A stretch of DNA of 64,000 bases from Treponema sp. (GTDB lineage: Bacteria > Spirochaetota > Spirochaetia > Treponematales > Treponemataceae): the NCBI GenBank assembly GCA_017935745.1, contig JAGBGX010000006.1:186001-250000 (forward strand), in the 5' to 3' direction. A program made the position numbers and the translations under genes. This document shows positions 44,459 to 52,598 of the stretch, piece after piece (position 1 is the first letter of the stretch; the number at the start of each line of letters is the position of its first letter). A model generated the notes under the pieces. The model saw nothing but the letters and a program-made list of their open reading frames with translations. It made no database searches and was not told the DNA's origin.

Positions 44459-45541
44459 ATGGAAAGCAAAGTGAAACGATTCGGAATTCTGACGAGCGGA
44501 GGCGATGCGCCGGGACTGAACGCCGCGATACGCGCCCTGTGCCGCTCCGCAAAGCTCCAGTACGGAATGGAACCTGTAGGCATTTTCAACGGCTACCGCG
44601 GACTGATTGACGGCAACATGAAAGTGCTGACTGATTCATTTCTTTCAGGGCTTCTTACCGCAGGCGGAACAGTCCTGGGAACATCGCGGGAAAAGCCATT
44701 TAAAAATCCACTGGCAGATGAAAAGACAGGGCTTCTTCCTGTTGAAGCAATCAAGGAAAACTACAAGAAATGGAATCTGGACGCGCTTGTCTGCATCGGC
44801 GGAAACGGAACAAACACAACGGCAAGCCTGCTGTTCCAGTCAGGACTGAACGTCATCGGGCTTCCAAAGACAATCGACAATGACATTGCCGAAACTGACA
44901 TGACATTCGGCTTCTACACAGCGCTCGATGTCGCCTCGGAATCAATAGACAGAATTCATACAACCGCGTGCAGCCACGGACGGATCATGATAGTCGAAGT
45001 CATGGGACACAAGGCCGGCTGGCTCGGGCTGTACTCAGGAATTGCAGGAGGCGCAGATGTCATTCTGATTCCTGAAATTCCGTACAATATAGACAGCATT
45101 GTAAAAAAACTGAAGAACCGCCAGGCCGCAGGGAAAAATTTTTCAGTTGTTGTTGTTGCTGAAGGCGCAAAATCAGTGGAAGAATCACGGATGGACAAAA
45201 AAGCCTTTAAAAAAGCACGCGCGGCAATGACTGTTCCCGTTTCATACAGAGTGTCGGATGAACTTTCCCAGGCCGCAGGAATTGAGTCGCGGGTCACTGT
45301 TCTCGGCTATCTTCAGCGCGGAGGAATTCCTTCCCCGAGCGACAGGCTTCTTGCAACACAGCTCGGAGCAGCAGCGGCGGACTTTCTTGCGGAAGGAAAT
45401 TTCGGAAAGCTTGTTGCCATTCAAAACGGAAAAACAGCCGGTGTCCCCTTGGAAAATGTGGCCGGAAAAGTCAAGAACATTCCTTTGGATCATCCGGTAA
45501 TTGAAACTGCACGCACTCTGGGAATCTGCCTTGGCGACTGA
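44459..45541 (+). CDS. 6-phosphofructokinase
   Basis: A 360-aa PfkA-family enzyme of glycolysis. L-T-S-G-G-D-A-P-G-L-N-A-A near 11, G-G-T-x-L-G-T-S-R near 74, P-K-T-I-D-N-D-I near 139 and M-G-H-K-A-G-W-L-G near 185. The Mg/phosphate motif reads G-G-N-G-T-N-T-T where most ATP enzymes have G-G-D-G-S/T; the Gly that separates ATP from PPi types is kept, so ATP is more likely, but Asp to Asn is notable. An in-frame TTG at 44441 precedes the -10, so ATG 44459 is chosen. Overlaps the next gene by 11 bp. Confidence 0.9.
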   Translation: MESKVKRFGILTSGGDAPGLNAAIRALCRSAKLQYGMEPVGIFNGYRGLIDGNMKVLTDSFLSGLLTAGGTVLGTSREKPFKNPLADEKTGLLPVEAIKENYKKWNLDALVCIGGNGTNTTASLLFQSGLNVIGLPKTIDNDIAETDMTFGFYTALDVASESIDRIHTTACSHGRIMIVEVMGHKAGWLGLYSGIAGGADVILIPEIPYNIDSIVKKLKNRQAAGKNFSVVVVAEGAKSVEESRMDKKAFKKARAAMTVPVSYRVSDELSQAAGIESRVTVLGYLQRGGIPSPSDRLLATQLGAAAADFLAEGNFGKLVAIQNGKTAGVPLENVAGKVKNIPLDHPVIETARTLGICLGD

Positions 45542-46373
45542 ATACAAATGCCGGTTCTGCCCGATCTGCTCAGGCTTCGGCTGCATAAATGAAATGCCGG
45601 GAATGGGCGGAGTCCGCAACAATGAAAATTTTATTTTAAATTGCAGCGGCTGGAAAAACATTCCGTCCGGGCCGTATAAAGCGGATTCATTTTCCGTCCG
45701 GCTCGCACCCATGACAGGAGCTGTCGAAAACATCGGATATCCTGACGAGCGGCAGTTTTACTTCGACCTGATAAGCGGATGCAAAAAAGCGGGCATAAAG
45801 CTGAGCATCGGAGACGGCACGCCTGACAGCAAGCTCAAATGGGGAATCGAAGCAGTAAAGAGCGCAGACACAACCGCGGCAGTGTTTATAAAGCCGTACA
45901 GCAACAAGAAAATTTGCGAGCGCTTTGAATGGGCTGAAGAAATTGCTGAATGCTGCGGAATTGACATCGACTCATACAACATCGCCACCATGAGGAATTC
46001 CGTTCAGCTTGAAAAAAAAGACAGAGCCGCACTTATGGAGCTGAAGAATTTTTTTTCACGGAAAAACATTCCGTTTGCTATAAAAGGAATTTTCACGCAG
46101 TCCGACATTGAGCTTGCAAAGGAAATAAAGCCGGACATCGCCTTTGTTTCAAACCACGGCGGACGGGTGGAAACAGACTCCGGAAGCACAGCTGAATTTT
46201 TCCGCAAGAACTACCGCGCACTGCTGTCAAGCTGCGGACAGCTTTGGGTTGACGGCGGAATCAGAAGCAAGGCAGACTGTGAAAAAGCAGGAAGCTATGG
46301 CGCCTGCGAAGTTCTGATAGGACGGCCGTTCGCATCAGCCGTATGCAGAAAAAAATCATTCGCCGTACTGTAA
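45531..46373 (+). CDS. FMN-dependent alpha-hydroxy-acid oxidase-like protein
   Basis: A 280-aa TIM-barrel protein. The C-terminal half has the family signature F-V-S-N-H-G-G-R, then W-V-D-G-G-I-R and L-I-G-R-P-F-A, which bind FMN and substrate. The N-terminus is Cys-rich, C-R-F-C-P-I-C-S-G-F-G-C, as in a branch of anaerobe proteins annotated as alpha-hydroxy-acid oxidizing. Lactate or another hydroxy-acid is possible; the electron acceptor is unlikely to be oxygen. A TTG start at 45531, overlapping pfk by 11 bp, is proposed with GGGAA upstream. A TTG at 45501 is an alternative. Confidence 0.72.
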   Translation: MATEYKCRFCPICSGFGCINEMPGMGGVRNNENFILNCSGWKNIPSGPYKADSFSVRLAPMTGAVENIGYPDERQFYFDLISGCKKAGIKLSIGDGTPDSKLKWGIEAVKSADTTAAVFIKPYSNKKICERFEWAEEIAECCGIDIDSYNIATMRNSVQLEKKDRAALMELKNFFSRKNIPFAIKGIFTQSDIELAKEIKPDIAFVSNHGGRVETDSGSTAEFFRKNYRALLSSCGQLWVDGGIRSKADCEKAGSYGACEVLIGRPFASAVCRKKSFAVL

Positions 46374-46393
46374 CGGCAGCGAGGTTTACATTT

Positions 46394-47044
46394 ATGAAAC
46401 AGAACAGTTCGTTAAACTACAAGATTGCAATGACCGGAATTTTTTCCGCATTAAGCATCCTGCTGTCATTTACCCCGCTCGGGTACATTCAGCTTGGAAC
46501 AGCAATCAGCATCACCCTCATGCACATTCCAGTTATTCTTGTCACTGTCATTGCAGGGATTGTTCCCGGAATTGCAGTCGGGCTTGTATTCGGACTTTCA
46601 AGCCTCATCAGGACTGTCATGTCGGGAGCCGCCGCAGGACCGTTTTTTTTGAATCCGCTTGTGTCAGTTGTTCCGCGGATGCTGTTTCCTGTTGCTGTCT
46701 GGGCAGTATTCTCACTGCTGAATGCAATTCCGCGCTTCCCTAAAATTATAAGCGCATCTGTTGCAGCCGCCGCAGGAACTTTTATTCACACAGTTCTGGT
46801 GATGGGCGCTATCTTTCTTCTGTATCAGGATATTTTCATGGGAATGATCCGCGGCGCAATTGAAAAGCTCGGATTCACTTCCGGCAGCATTTCCGGCGGA
46901 AAAGCATTCCTTGCTGTCATTGCAACAACAATGATTACAAACGGCTTCCTTGAAATTCTTGCGGCGGTTATTCTGACGGCTGCGGTGACAGGAAGCATAT
47001 ATGCAGCAAATTCCAGAAAGTCAAAAATTTCAAAGCTTGAATGA
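46394..47044 (+). CDS. ECF transporter S component
   Basis: A 216-aa membrane protein with about six helices. The start K-I-A-M-T-G-I-F-S-A-L-S-I-L-L and G-Y-I-Q-L-G, then I-T-L-M-H-I-P-V and G-P-F-F-L-N-P-L-V-S-V-V-P-R, are typical of vitamin-binding S components of energy-coupling-factor importers. No riboswitch precedes it, so the ligand is open. GAGG lies about 9 nt before ATG 46394. Follows the hydroxy-acid oxidase-like gene by 20 bp, probably in one operon with pfk. Confidence 0.83.
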   Translation: MKQNSSLNYKIAMTGIFSALSILLSFTPLGYIQLGTAISITLMHIPVILVTVIAGIVPGIAVGLVFGLSSLIRTVMSGAAAGPFFLNPLVSVVPRMLFPVAVWAVFSLLNAIPRFPKIISASVAAAAGTFIHTVLVMGAIFLLYQDIFMGMIRGAIEKLGFTSGSISGGKAFLAVIATTMITNGFLEILAAVILTAAVTGSIYAANSRKSKISKLE

Positions 47045-47051
47045 ACTGAAC

Positions 47052-47150
47052 GTTTAAAATTATCCGCTGAAATGGCGCGGCTGATTTTAACTTACAGTTT
47101 GCAAAACAAACTGTCTTATTGAACTGTCCGCTCACACGGACGAATTCAAC
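47052..47150 (-). repeat. Dispersed multi-hairpin repeat, copy C
   Basis: Reading on the minus strand: GTCCGTGTGAGCGGAC (a 5-bp hairpin), AATAAG, ACAGTTTG/CAAACTGT, AAGTTAAAAT, then AGCCGC ... GCGG with ATTTTAAAC closing the second stem. The second stem differs from copies A and B but still pairs. Located between the convergent ECF and ATP-grasp genes. Confidence 0.78.
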
Positions 47151-47196
47151 AGCTCTAAAATCTGAAGATTTTCTCACTGTTGAATTTTAAGGAAGC

Positions 47197-48375
47197 TTAT
47201 CTCTGCCCCTGCTTTTTCTTCCAAAAGGAAATATGCTCGTCCCCGACAAGCAGCAATGGCAGAAGCTCCTTTTCTATGGGAAATCTGTGCATTGAAACTG
47301 TTGCCGCAATCCTGCTTGCCGCGCTTGACGGACACTCAGGGACAAAATCACCTGCACGCTTGAAAATATACGGAATGCCGGGAAGCAGCCGGTAGCAGTC
47401 ATTGGAAATGATTCCGCTTTTTGTCGGAAGATAGTTGCACTGAGTCAGAGCCATTTTTTCTTCAGCTTTTTTTTCCGGGATTTCTGGAGCCTCATGGCCT
47501 GACAGAGATTTCACAGCCAAAGCATACAGATTTTCTTTGCAGTTCATTAAAAGCTCGCGAATGCCGCCGCCAACTCTTGGTGCAAAATCGACCGGCACAA
47601 ATTCATCCTCATCTGTCTGAATAAAATCAAACTGCCCGAAAGAAATGTCATCTGATTCAAAAACAGCATGCGCCCATTTTTCAAGGCAAACACTGATTTT
47701 TTCAGAGCAGCCGGCAAGCTGATATACCGCGGCACATGGCGTGTTATGAATAACAGCAATCTCTTTCCTGCATACCCGGACAACAGCCACTGCTCCCCTA
47801 AAGTAAAAAATATCCGCGCTGAATTCAGTGCCGCACACATATTCACTGAGCAGGACGCTGCCGCCCGTGACCGAAAAAAGCTTCAGCGCATTGTTATGCA
47901 GCCGGGCCGCGTTGAACATATATTTTTCCAGGCTGCAAAGATTGTCTTTCTGCACAATTTTTATTCCGTATCCTGAAAAAAGTCCGTCCGGCTTTACAAG
48001 AATTGTTCCGCCCGTCAGTTCAGCATAGCGCCGCGCTTCTTCCGGCGAACTGTACAGTTCAGGAACGCGCTGAGTGTCTTGCAAAAGGCTGTAAAAAAAT
48101 TTCTTTGACCGCCCGGCTCTGAGCGCCTTTTCGCAGACAAGGCAGTTTCCGCTCTTTATGCATTCAGAAATCCAGTACTCGCTGAGCGGCACCGCTTTTT
48201 TTCCATGCGGAATTGTCCCGCAGAATTCAATATCGTCCTGCTCTGCACAGTCCTGATATTTTTTCATATACGGAGCTTCAGCAAAAACAGCTTCTATTCC
48301 AAGGGAACGGAATGCTTCCCTGATTTCTGAAAGCCCGAACACAGATGACGCACCCGCGAGAACTATTTGCTGCAC
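47197..48375 (-). CDS. ATP-grasp domain protein
   Basis: A 392-aa ATP-grasp enzyme (carboxylate-amine ligase type). A pre-ATP-grasp N-terminal domain (1-110) is followed by T-I-L-V-K-P-D-G-L-F-S-G-Y-G near 125-140, L-L-S-E-Y-V-C-G-T-E-F near 185 and the Mg site F-Q-F-D/V-D-F-A-P-R-V-G-G-G near 275. Substrates unknown; biotin-carboxylase-like and peptide-ligase-like enzymes share this fold. A GTG start at 48375 with GGAGAA upstream is proposed; an ATG at 48402 is possible. It overlaps the FAD oxidoreductase gene upstream. Confidence 0.75.
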   Translation of the reverse strand: MQQIVLAGASSVFGLSEIREAFRSLGIEAVFAEAPYMKKYQDCAEQDDIEFCGTIPHGKKAVPLSEYWISECIKSGNCLVCEKALRAGRSKKFFYSLLQDTQRVPELYSSPEEARRYAELTGGTILVKPDGLFSGYGIKIVQKDNLCSLEKYMFNAARLHNNALKLFSVTGGSVLLSEYVCGTEFSADIFYFRGAVAVVRVCRKEIAVIHNTPCAAVYQLAGCSEKISVCLEKWAHAVFESDDISFGQFDFIQTDEDEFVPVDFAPRVGGGIRELLMNCKENLYALAVKSLSGHEAPEIPEKKAEEKMALTQCNYLPTKSGIISNDCYRLLPGIPYIFKRAGDFVPECPSSAASRIAATVSMHRFPIEKELLPLLLVGDEHISFWKKKQGQR

Positions 48376-49985
48376 CCAAGCTTCTCCGCTATCCGCACGC
48401 ATGAATTTTCCCCGTCAATCGCAGAGCTTACAATTCCGCCGGAATATCCGCTGCCTTCTCCAGCCGGAAACAAATTCCGCAGAAACACACATTCACGGGA
48501 ATCCTTGCCGCGCAGAATTCTGACAGGCGTGCTTGTCCGCGTTTCGCTTGCAACCAGAAGCGCGTCACTGCAAACAAAGCCTTTCATGCTTCTGTCAAAA
48601 AGCCGAAACGCCTTATGCAGCCTCCCAGAAATAAAAGCCGGAAGCCATTCATGCAGAGCGCTTGAAACAAGTCCCGGCGCATAGCTTGACTCAGGAAGCG
48701 AATCGCTTTTTCTCTTTAAAAGAAAATCTTCCAGACGCTGAGCAGGAGCTTTTTGATTTTCTCCATGGATAAACGTAAGATGCTCAAGGTGCTGCCTGAA
48801 CAAAAGGCCTGCAATTTTTTCAGTTCCATTTTCCTTTGCCTTGCTGATAAATTCCTGCGGAATATCTTCCGGGCGAATTTCCACAACAACAGCCGCGTTG
48901 CTCCACTTGCTGTTTCTTCCGGCAGCTGACATTCCGTTTAAAGCAATTTCCTCAGGCCCGGTGCTGCTCGGCACAACAAATCCGCCGGGACACATGCAGA
49001 AGCTGTACACTCCGCGTCCGTCAGCTTGAGCCGCAAGCCGGTATTCCGCCGCGCCAAGGCTCTGATTTTTTCTGCCGTGAAACTGAATCAAATCAATTGT
49101 TTCCCTCGGATGCTCAACACGCACGCCCATGGCAAATGGCTTTGCCTCCAGGGATTCGGGAGAAACTGACGCAAGCAGCCGGTAAATGTCGTGCGCAGAA
49201 TGGCCTGCTGCCAAAAGAACTGCATCTGCATACAGATTTTTTTTCTCATGCGTATGAACATTCTCACATACAATTCCGGCCGCAGTTTTTTCACCGTCAC
49301 GCTCTTCAATAATAAAATCCGCGCACCTTGTTTCAAAATGAATTTCACCGCCCGACTGCACAATAAAATCCCTGATGCTGCGAACAATTGCAGGAAGCCT
49401 GTCTGTACCGATGTGCGGATGAGCATCTGTCGCAATTTTTTTATCAGCGCCGAACCGAATAAAAATATTCAGGATGCCGCTTATGTTTCCGCGCTTGCTG
49501 CTTCTGGTGAAAAGCTTTCCGTCGCTGAACGTTCCAGCACCTCCCTCTCCGAAGCAATAGTTTGAATTTTCATTTACCGTTTTCGTCCTGCTGATTTCCG
49601 CAATGTCACGCTTCCTTTTAAAAACATCGCAGCCGCGTTCAATGATGACCGGCTTGATTCCATATTCAAGCAGCTTGAGCGCGCCAAAAAGCCCTGCCGG
49701 ACCCGAGCCGACTATCGCCACTGTTTTTTCAGCTCCAGCTTTTTTCCACTTCGGAACATTCTGAAATTCATCTGAAGGATTTTCTCCGATATACACCTTG
49801 TACTTTAAAAACAGCTTTATGTTTTTCCGCCGGGCATCAACAGATTTTTTTACAAGCACTGGAACAGCTTCCTTCGGATCAAAAGCCGCACCTTTCTTTT
49901 TCAAGGCTGAACAGATTTCAGCAAAAATAAATTTCTCATCGGATTCTTTTTCACAAGGAACAGAAACTGCAACTTCTTCTACCAT
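48363..49985 (-). CDS. FAD-dependent oxidoreductase (COG2509-like)
   Basis: A 540-aa flavoprotein. The FAD-binding Rossmann motif V-A-I-V-G-S-G-P-A-G-L-F is near residue 87. G-E-G-G-A-G-T-F-S-D-G-K-L, L-L-A-A-G-H-S-A and the C-terminal F-P-A-G-E-G-S-G-Y-S-G-G-I match the uncharacterised FAD dehydrogenases of COG2509. An N-terminal domain (1-80) precedes it. Start 49985 is chosen because a TACACT -10 lies 6 nt upstream and no ribosome site exists; the in-frame ATG at 50012 lies inside the promoter. Substrate unknown. Confidence 0.8.
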   Translation of the reverse strand: MVEEVAVSVPCEKESDEKFIFAEICSALKKKGAAFDPKEAVPVLVKKSVDARRKNIKLFLKYKVYIGENPSDEFQNVPKWKKAGAEKTVAIVGSGPAGLFGALKLLEYGIKPVIIERGCDVFKRKRDIAEISRTKTVNENSNYCFGEGGAGTFSDGKLFTRSSKRGNISGILNIFIRFGADKKIATDAHPHIGTDRLPAIVRSIRDFIVQSGGEIHFETRCADFIIEERDGEKTAAGIVCENVHTHEKKNLYADAVLLAAGHSAHDIYRLLASVSPESLEAKPFAMGVRVEHPRETIDLIQFHGRKNQSLGAAEYRLAAQADGRGVYSFCMCPGGFVVPSSTGPEEIALNGMSAAGRNSKWSNAAVVVEIRPEDIPQEFISKAKENGTEKIAGLLFRQHLEHLTFIHGENQKAPAQRLEDFLLKRKSDSLPESSYAPGLVSSALHEWLPAFISGRLHKAFRLFDRSMKGFVCSDALLVASETRTSTPVRILRGKDSRECVFLRNLFPAGEGSGYSGGIVSSAIDGENSCVRIAEKLGCSK

Positions 49986-49991
49986 ACGGAC

Positions 49992-50020
49992 AGTGTACAG
50001 GGAAGCAGACAATGAATCAA
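49992..50020 (-). promoter_or_regulatory. Leaderless-type promoter of FAD oxidoreductase
   Basis: TTGATT (50015-50020), 17-bp spacer, TACACT (49992-49997), 6 nt, ATG at 49985 (minus strand). Confidence 0.65.
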
Positions 50021-50078
50021 CAACCTCGACGCAAGCGTCGAAGTATTAAACCCTCCGCACGAACAGCTGCACACCCTC

Positions 50079-50108
50079 TTGCTTTTTTTTCAGTTTTCTG
50101 CTATACCT
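50079..50108 (+). promoter_or_regulatory. Promoter of thi operon
   Basis: TTGCTT (50079-50084), 18-bp spacer, TATACC (50103-50108). Transcription would start about 50115, at the first helix of the TPP riboswitch. Confidence 0.55.
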
Positions 50109-50114
50109 GTTCCG

Positions 50115-50207
50115 TTGCACGGGGAGTCGGCGCAAAGCCGTCTGAGAGTAGGATGTGTTCCTTGACCCGAAACCTGATTTGGATAATGCCAACGTAGGGA
50201 CATGCGA
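50115..50207 (+). promoter_or_regulatory. TPP riboswitch (thi box)
   Basis: The conserved thi-box parts are present in order: CACGGGGAG, CCGTCTGAGAGTAG, then GACCCGAAACCTGATTTGG and ATAATGCCAACGTAGGGA. P1 pairs TTGCA (50115-50119) with TGCGA (50203-50207). It lies 66 nt before thiM and so should repress thiM-thiE-thiD-cytX when thiamine pyrophosphate is abundant. No obvious intrinsic terminator was seen between it and the thiM Shine-Dalgarno, so control of translation is more likely. Confidence 0.94.
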
Positions 50208-50273
50208 AATCAAAAGCTCTTCAATCCGATTGGAACATTCAAATCAGCATTCTTACAAATCACAGAGGTTTTT

Positions 50274-51092
50274 ATGTTAAAAGAATGCTTCGATTCTGTC
50301 CGGGAAATTTCACCGTTAATTCACAGCATCACAAATTATGTTACCGTGAACGATGTTGCGAACGCAATTCTTGCAGCAGGCGCAAGCCCTGTCATGTCTG
50401 ACGAGCCGGAAGATGTTGAGGACATCGTTTCCATTTGCAGCGCGCTGAATATAAACATCGGAACCTTAAACAAAAGCTCAATCAAGGCAATGTTTCTTGC
50501 AGGAAAAAAAGCAGCAGACCTGAACCGGGCAGTCATTCTCGATCCTGTCGGAGCCGGAGCAAGCTCGCTCAGGACAAGCACAGCATTGGCCCTTATGAAG
50601 GAAATACCGTTCACTGTAATCCGCGGAAACAGCTCAGAGATAAAGACGCTCGCAGCAGGAAGCGGCCTTACAAACGGAGTTGATGCAAACAGCGCGGATG
50701 CAATTTCCGAAGAAAATCTTGAAGAAGGAATTGCATTTGCAAAGCAATTCGCTCAAAAAAACAGCTGCATTGCCGCGATAACCGGTGCAATTGACTTGGT
50801 AGCCGACAAGGAGCGCTGCTTTGTAATCAGAAACGGCCGTGCGGAAATGAGCCGCATAACAGGAACCGGCTGCTGCCTGAGCGGAATCATGGCGGCATTT
50901 GTCAGCGCGAACAAAAACACGCTGGAAGCAGCCGCAGCCGCGGTGTGCGCAATGGGACTTGCAGGCGAAACCGGCTGGAGCAGAATGCAAAGCGGAGACG
51001 GAAACGCAACATACAGGAACAGAATCATTGACGCACTGTACTGCATGACAGGCGATGATATTGAAAAAGGCGCACGATATGAAATCCGCTGA
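50274..51092 (+). CDS. thiM: Hydroxyethylthiazole kinase
   Basis: A 272-aa ribokinase-like enzyme that phosphorylates 4-methyl-5-hydroxyethylthiazole, salvaging the thiazole half of thiamine. P-L-I-H-S-I-T-N-Y-V-T near 15, A-S-P-V-M-S-D-E-P near 42, V-I-L-D-P-V-G-A-G-A near 105 and R-I-T-G-T-G-C-C near 200 match ThiM. A longer frame runs back into the riboswitch; AGAGG before 50274 selects this start. Overlaps thiE by 14 bp. Confidence 0.95.
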   Translation: MLKECFDSVREISPLIHSITNYVTVNDVANAILAAGASPVMSDEPEDVEDIVSICSALNINIGTLNKSSIKAMFLAGKKAADLNRAVILDPVGAGASSLRTSTALALMKEIPFTVIRGNSSEIKTLAAGSGLTNGVDANSADAISEENLEEGIAFAKQFAQKNSCIAAITGAIDLVADKERCFVIRNGRAEMSRITGTGCCLSGIMAAFVSANKNTLEAAAAAVCAMGLAGETGWSRMQSGDGNATYRNRIIDALYCMTGDDIEKGARYEIR

Positions 51093-51735
51093 CTTACGCT
51101 CGTCCCTTGTGCTGTATGCGGTAACAGACAGAGCATGGATTGGCAGCGGATTTCCATGCAAGTCGTTGAGCGAAGCGGTAAGCCATGCAATTGAAGGCGG
51201 CGCAACATGCATCCAGCTGCGTGAAAAAAATCTTGATGAAGAAACATTTTTAAGCGAAGCGATTGAAATCGGGAAGCTGTGCGCATCAAAAAAAATTCCG
51301 CTTATTATAAATGACAGCGTGAACGTTGCAAGAGAAAGCGGAGCAGACGGCGTTCACATCGGGCAGAGCGACATATCACTGGCTGAAGCGCGGCGCGTCC
51401 TCGGGCCAGACAAAATAATCGGCGTTTCATGCCAGACTGAAGCGCAGGCAGTTCAGGCAGAAAGAGACGGAGCCGATTACTTGGGTGTGGGCGCGGTTTT
51501 TCCCACTTCCTCAAAGAGCGATGCAGATTCTGTTTCGCTTGAAATGCTCAAGTCTATATGCGGCGCAGTGGCAATTCCCGTTGTTGCAATCGGAGGAATC
51601 AGCAGAACGAATGCGCCGCAGCTTGCAGGCTCAGGAATCGCCGGCATTTCTGTCATCAGCGCGATTTTTGCACAAGCGGACATCGTTTCTTCCGCGCGCG
51701 AGCTTTTGCATATCGCGCAAACTATTACAGCATAA
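51079..51735 (+). CDS. thiE: Thiamine-phosphate synthase
   Basis: A 218-aa TIM-barrel enzyme that joins HMP-pyrophosphate and thiazole phosphate. L-Y-A-V-T-D near residue 10, I-Q-L-R-E-K-N, I-I-N-D-S-V-N-V-A and D-G-V-H-I-G-Q-S-D, V-S-C-Q-T-E, Y-L-G-V-G-A-V-F-P-T-S-S-K and V-V-A-I-G-G-I are all present. The start is inside thiM, with AAAAGG upstream, so expression is coupled. Confidence 0.95.
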   Translation: MKSADLRSSLVLYAVTDRAWIGSGFPCKSLSEAVSHAIEGGATCIQLREKNLDEETFLSEAIEIGKLCASKKIPLIINDSVNVARESGADGVHIGQSDISLAEARRVLGPDKIIGVSCQTEAQAVQAERDGADYLGVGAVFPTSSKSDADSVSLEMLKSICGAVAIPVVAIGGISRTNAPQLAGSGIAGISVISAIFAQADIVSSARELLHIAQTITA

Positions 51736-51805
51736 AATCCGCGGCGGATCAGGGGCACCATTTTCTGCCGCGTAACAAATAATGCATTTTTCCAAAGGAG
51801 GATGT

Positions 51806-52597
51806 ATGAAAACTGCATTGACCATTGCGGGCACAGACCCGAGCGGAGGCGCCGGAATTCAAGCTGACATCAAGACAATGACAGCCCACGGTGTCTTTGC
51901 CATGAGCGCTGTTACGGCGCTTGTATCGCAAAACACAACAGGAGTGTATTCCATAATGGAAGTAACGCCGGAATTCCTTGCCAGCCAGATCCGGGCAGTT
52001 GCAACCGACATTTTCCCGGACGCCGTAAAAACCGGCATGATTTCGTCAACGGCTCTTGTCCGCGTGATTGCACAGAGCATAGCGGAATTCAATCTGAAGC
52101 AGATTGTTGTTGATCCTGTCATGGTTGCAACAAACGGCGCGCGGCTGACTGACGACAGCGCAGTGCAGGCATTGCAAAGCGAGCTTCTTCCGCTTGCAAC
52201 AGTCATCACGCCGAATATCCCTGAGGCACAGATTCTTTCCCGGACGCACATTGACTCACAGGCCGCAATGGAAAAAGCCGCTGAAATCATTCTGCAAAAA
52301 TACGGCTGCGCAGTCCTTGTAAAAGGCGGACATAACCTGAATGATGCAAACGACTTTCTGCTTACAAAGGACGGAGGCAGATGGTTCGCCGGAAAGCGCA
52401 TAGACAACAAGAACACGCACGGAACCGGCTGCACGCTATCAAGCGCAATTGCTTCAAATCTCGCAAAAGGCAAGCCGCTGGAGCAGTCCGTTGAGCAGGC
52501 AAAGTCTTACATTTCCGGCTGCCTTGCGGCAATGCTCGACCTTGGAAAAGGAAGCGGCCCGCTGAATCATGCATTTAAAATCGATGGAGAGTATTAA
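51806..52597 (+). CDS. thiD: Hydroxymethylpyrimidine (phosphate) kinase
   Basis: A 263-aa ribokinase-family kinase that phosphorylates HMP and HMP-P. T-I-A-G-T-D-P-S-G-G-A-G-I-Q-A-D near 5-20, V-V-D-P-V-M-V-A near 107, V-L-V-K-G-G-H near 180 and H-G-T-G-C-T-L-S-S-A near 210 are the family motifs. AAGGAGG upstream selects ATG 51806. A 70-bp gap follows thiE. cytX begins 1 nt after its stop. Confidence 0.95.
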   Translation: MKTALTIAGTDPSGGAGIQADIKTMTAHGVFAMSAVTALVSQNTTGVYSIMEVTPEFLASQIRAVATDIFPDAVKTGMISSTALVRVIAQSIAEFNLKQIVVDPVMVATNGARLTDDSAVQALQSELLPLATVITPNIPEAQILSRTHIDSQAAMEKAAEIILQKYGCAVLVKGGHNLNDANDFLLTKDGGRWFAGKRIDNKNTHGTGCTLSSAIASNLAKGKPLEQSVEQAKSYISGCLAAMLDLGKGSGPLNHAFKIDGEY

Positions 52598-52598
52598 G

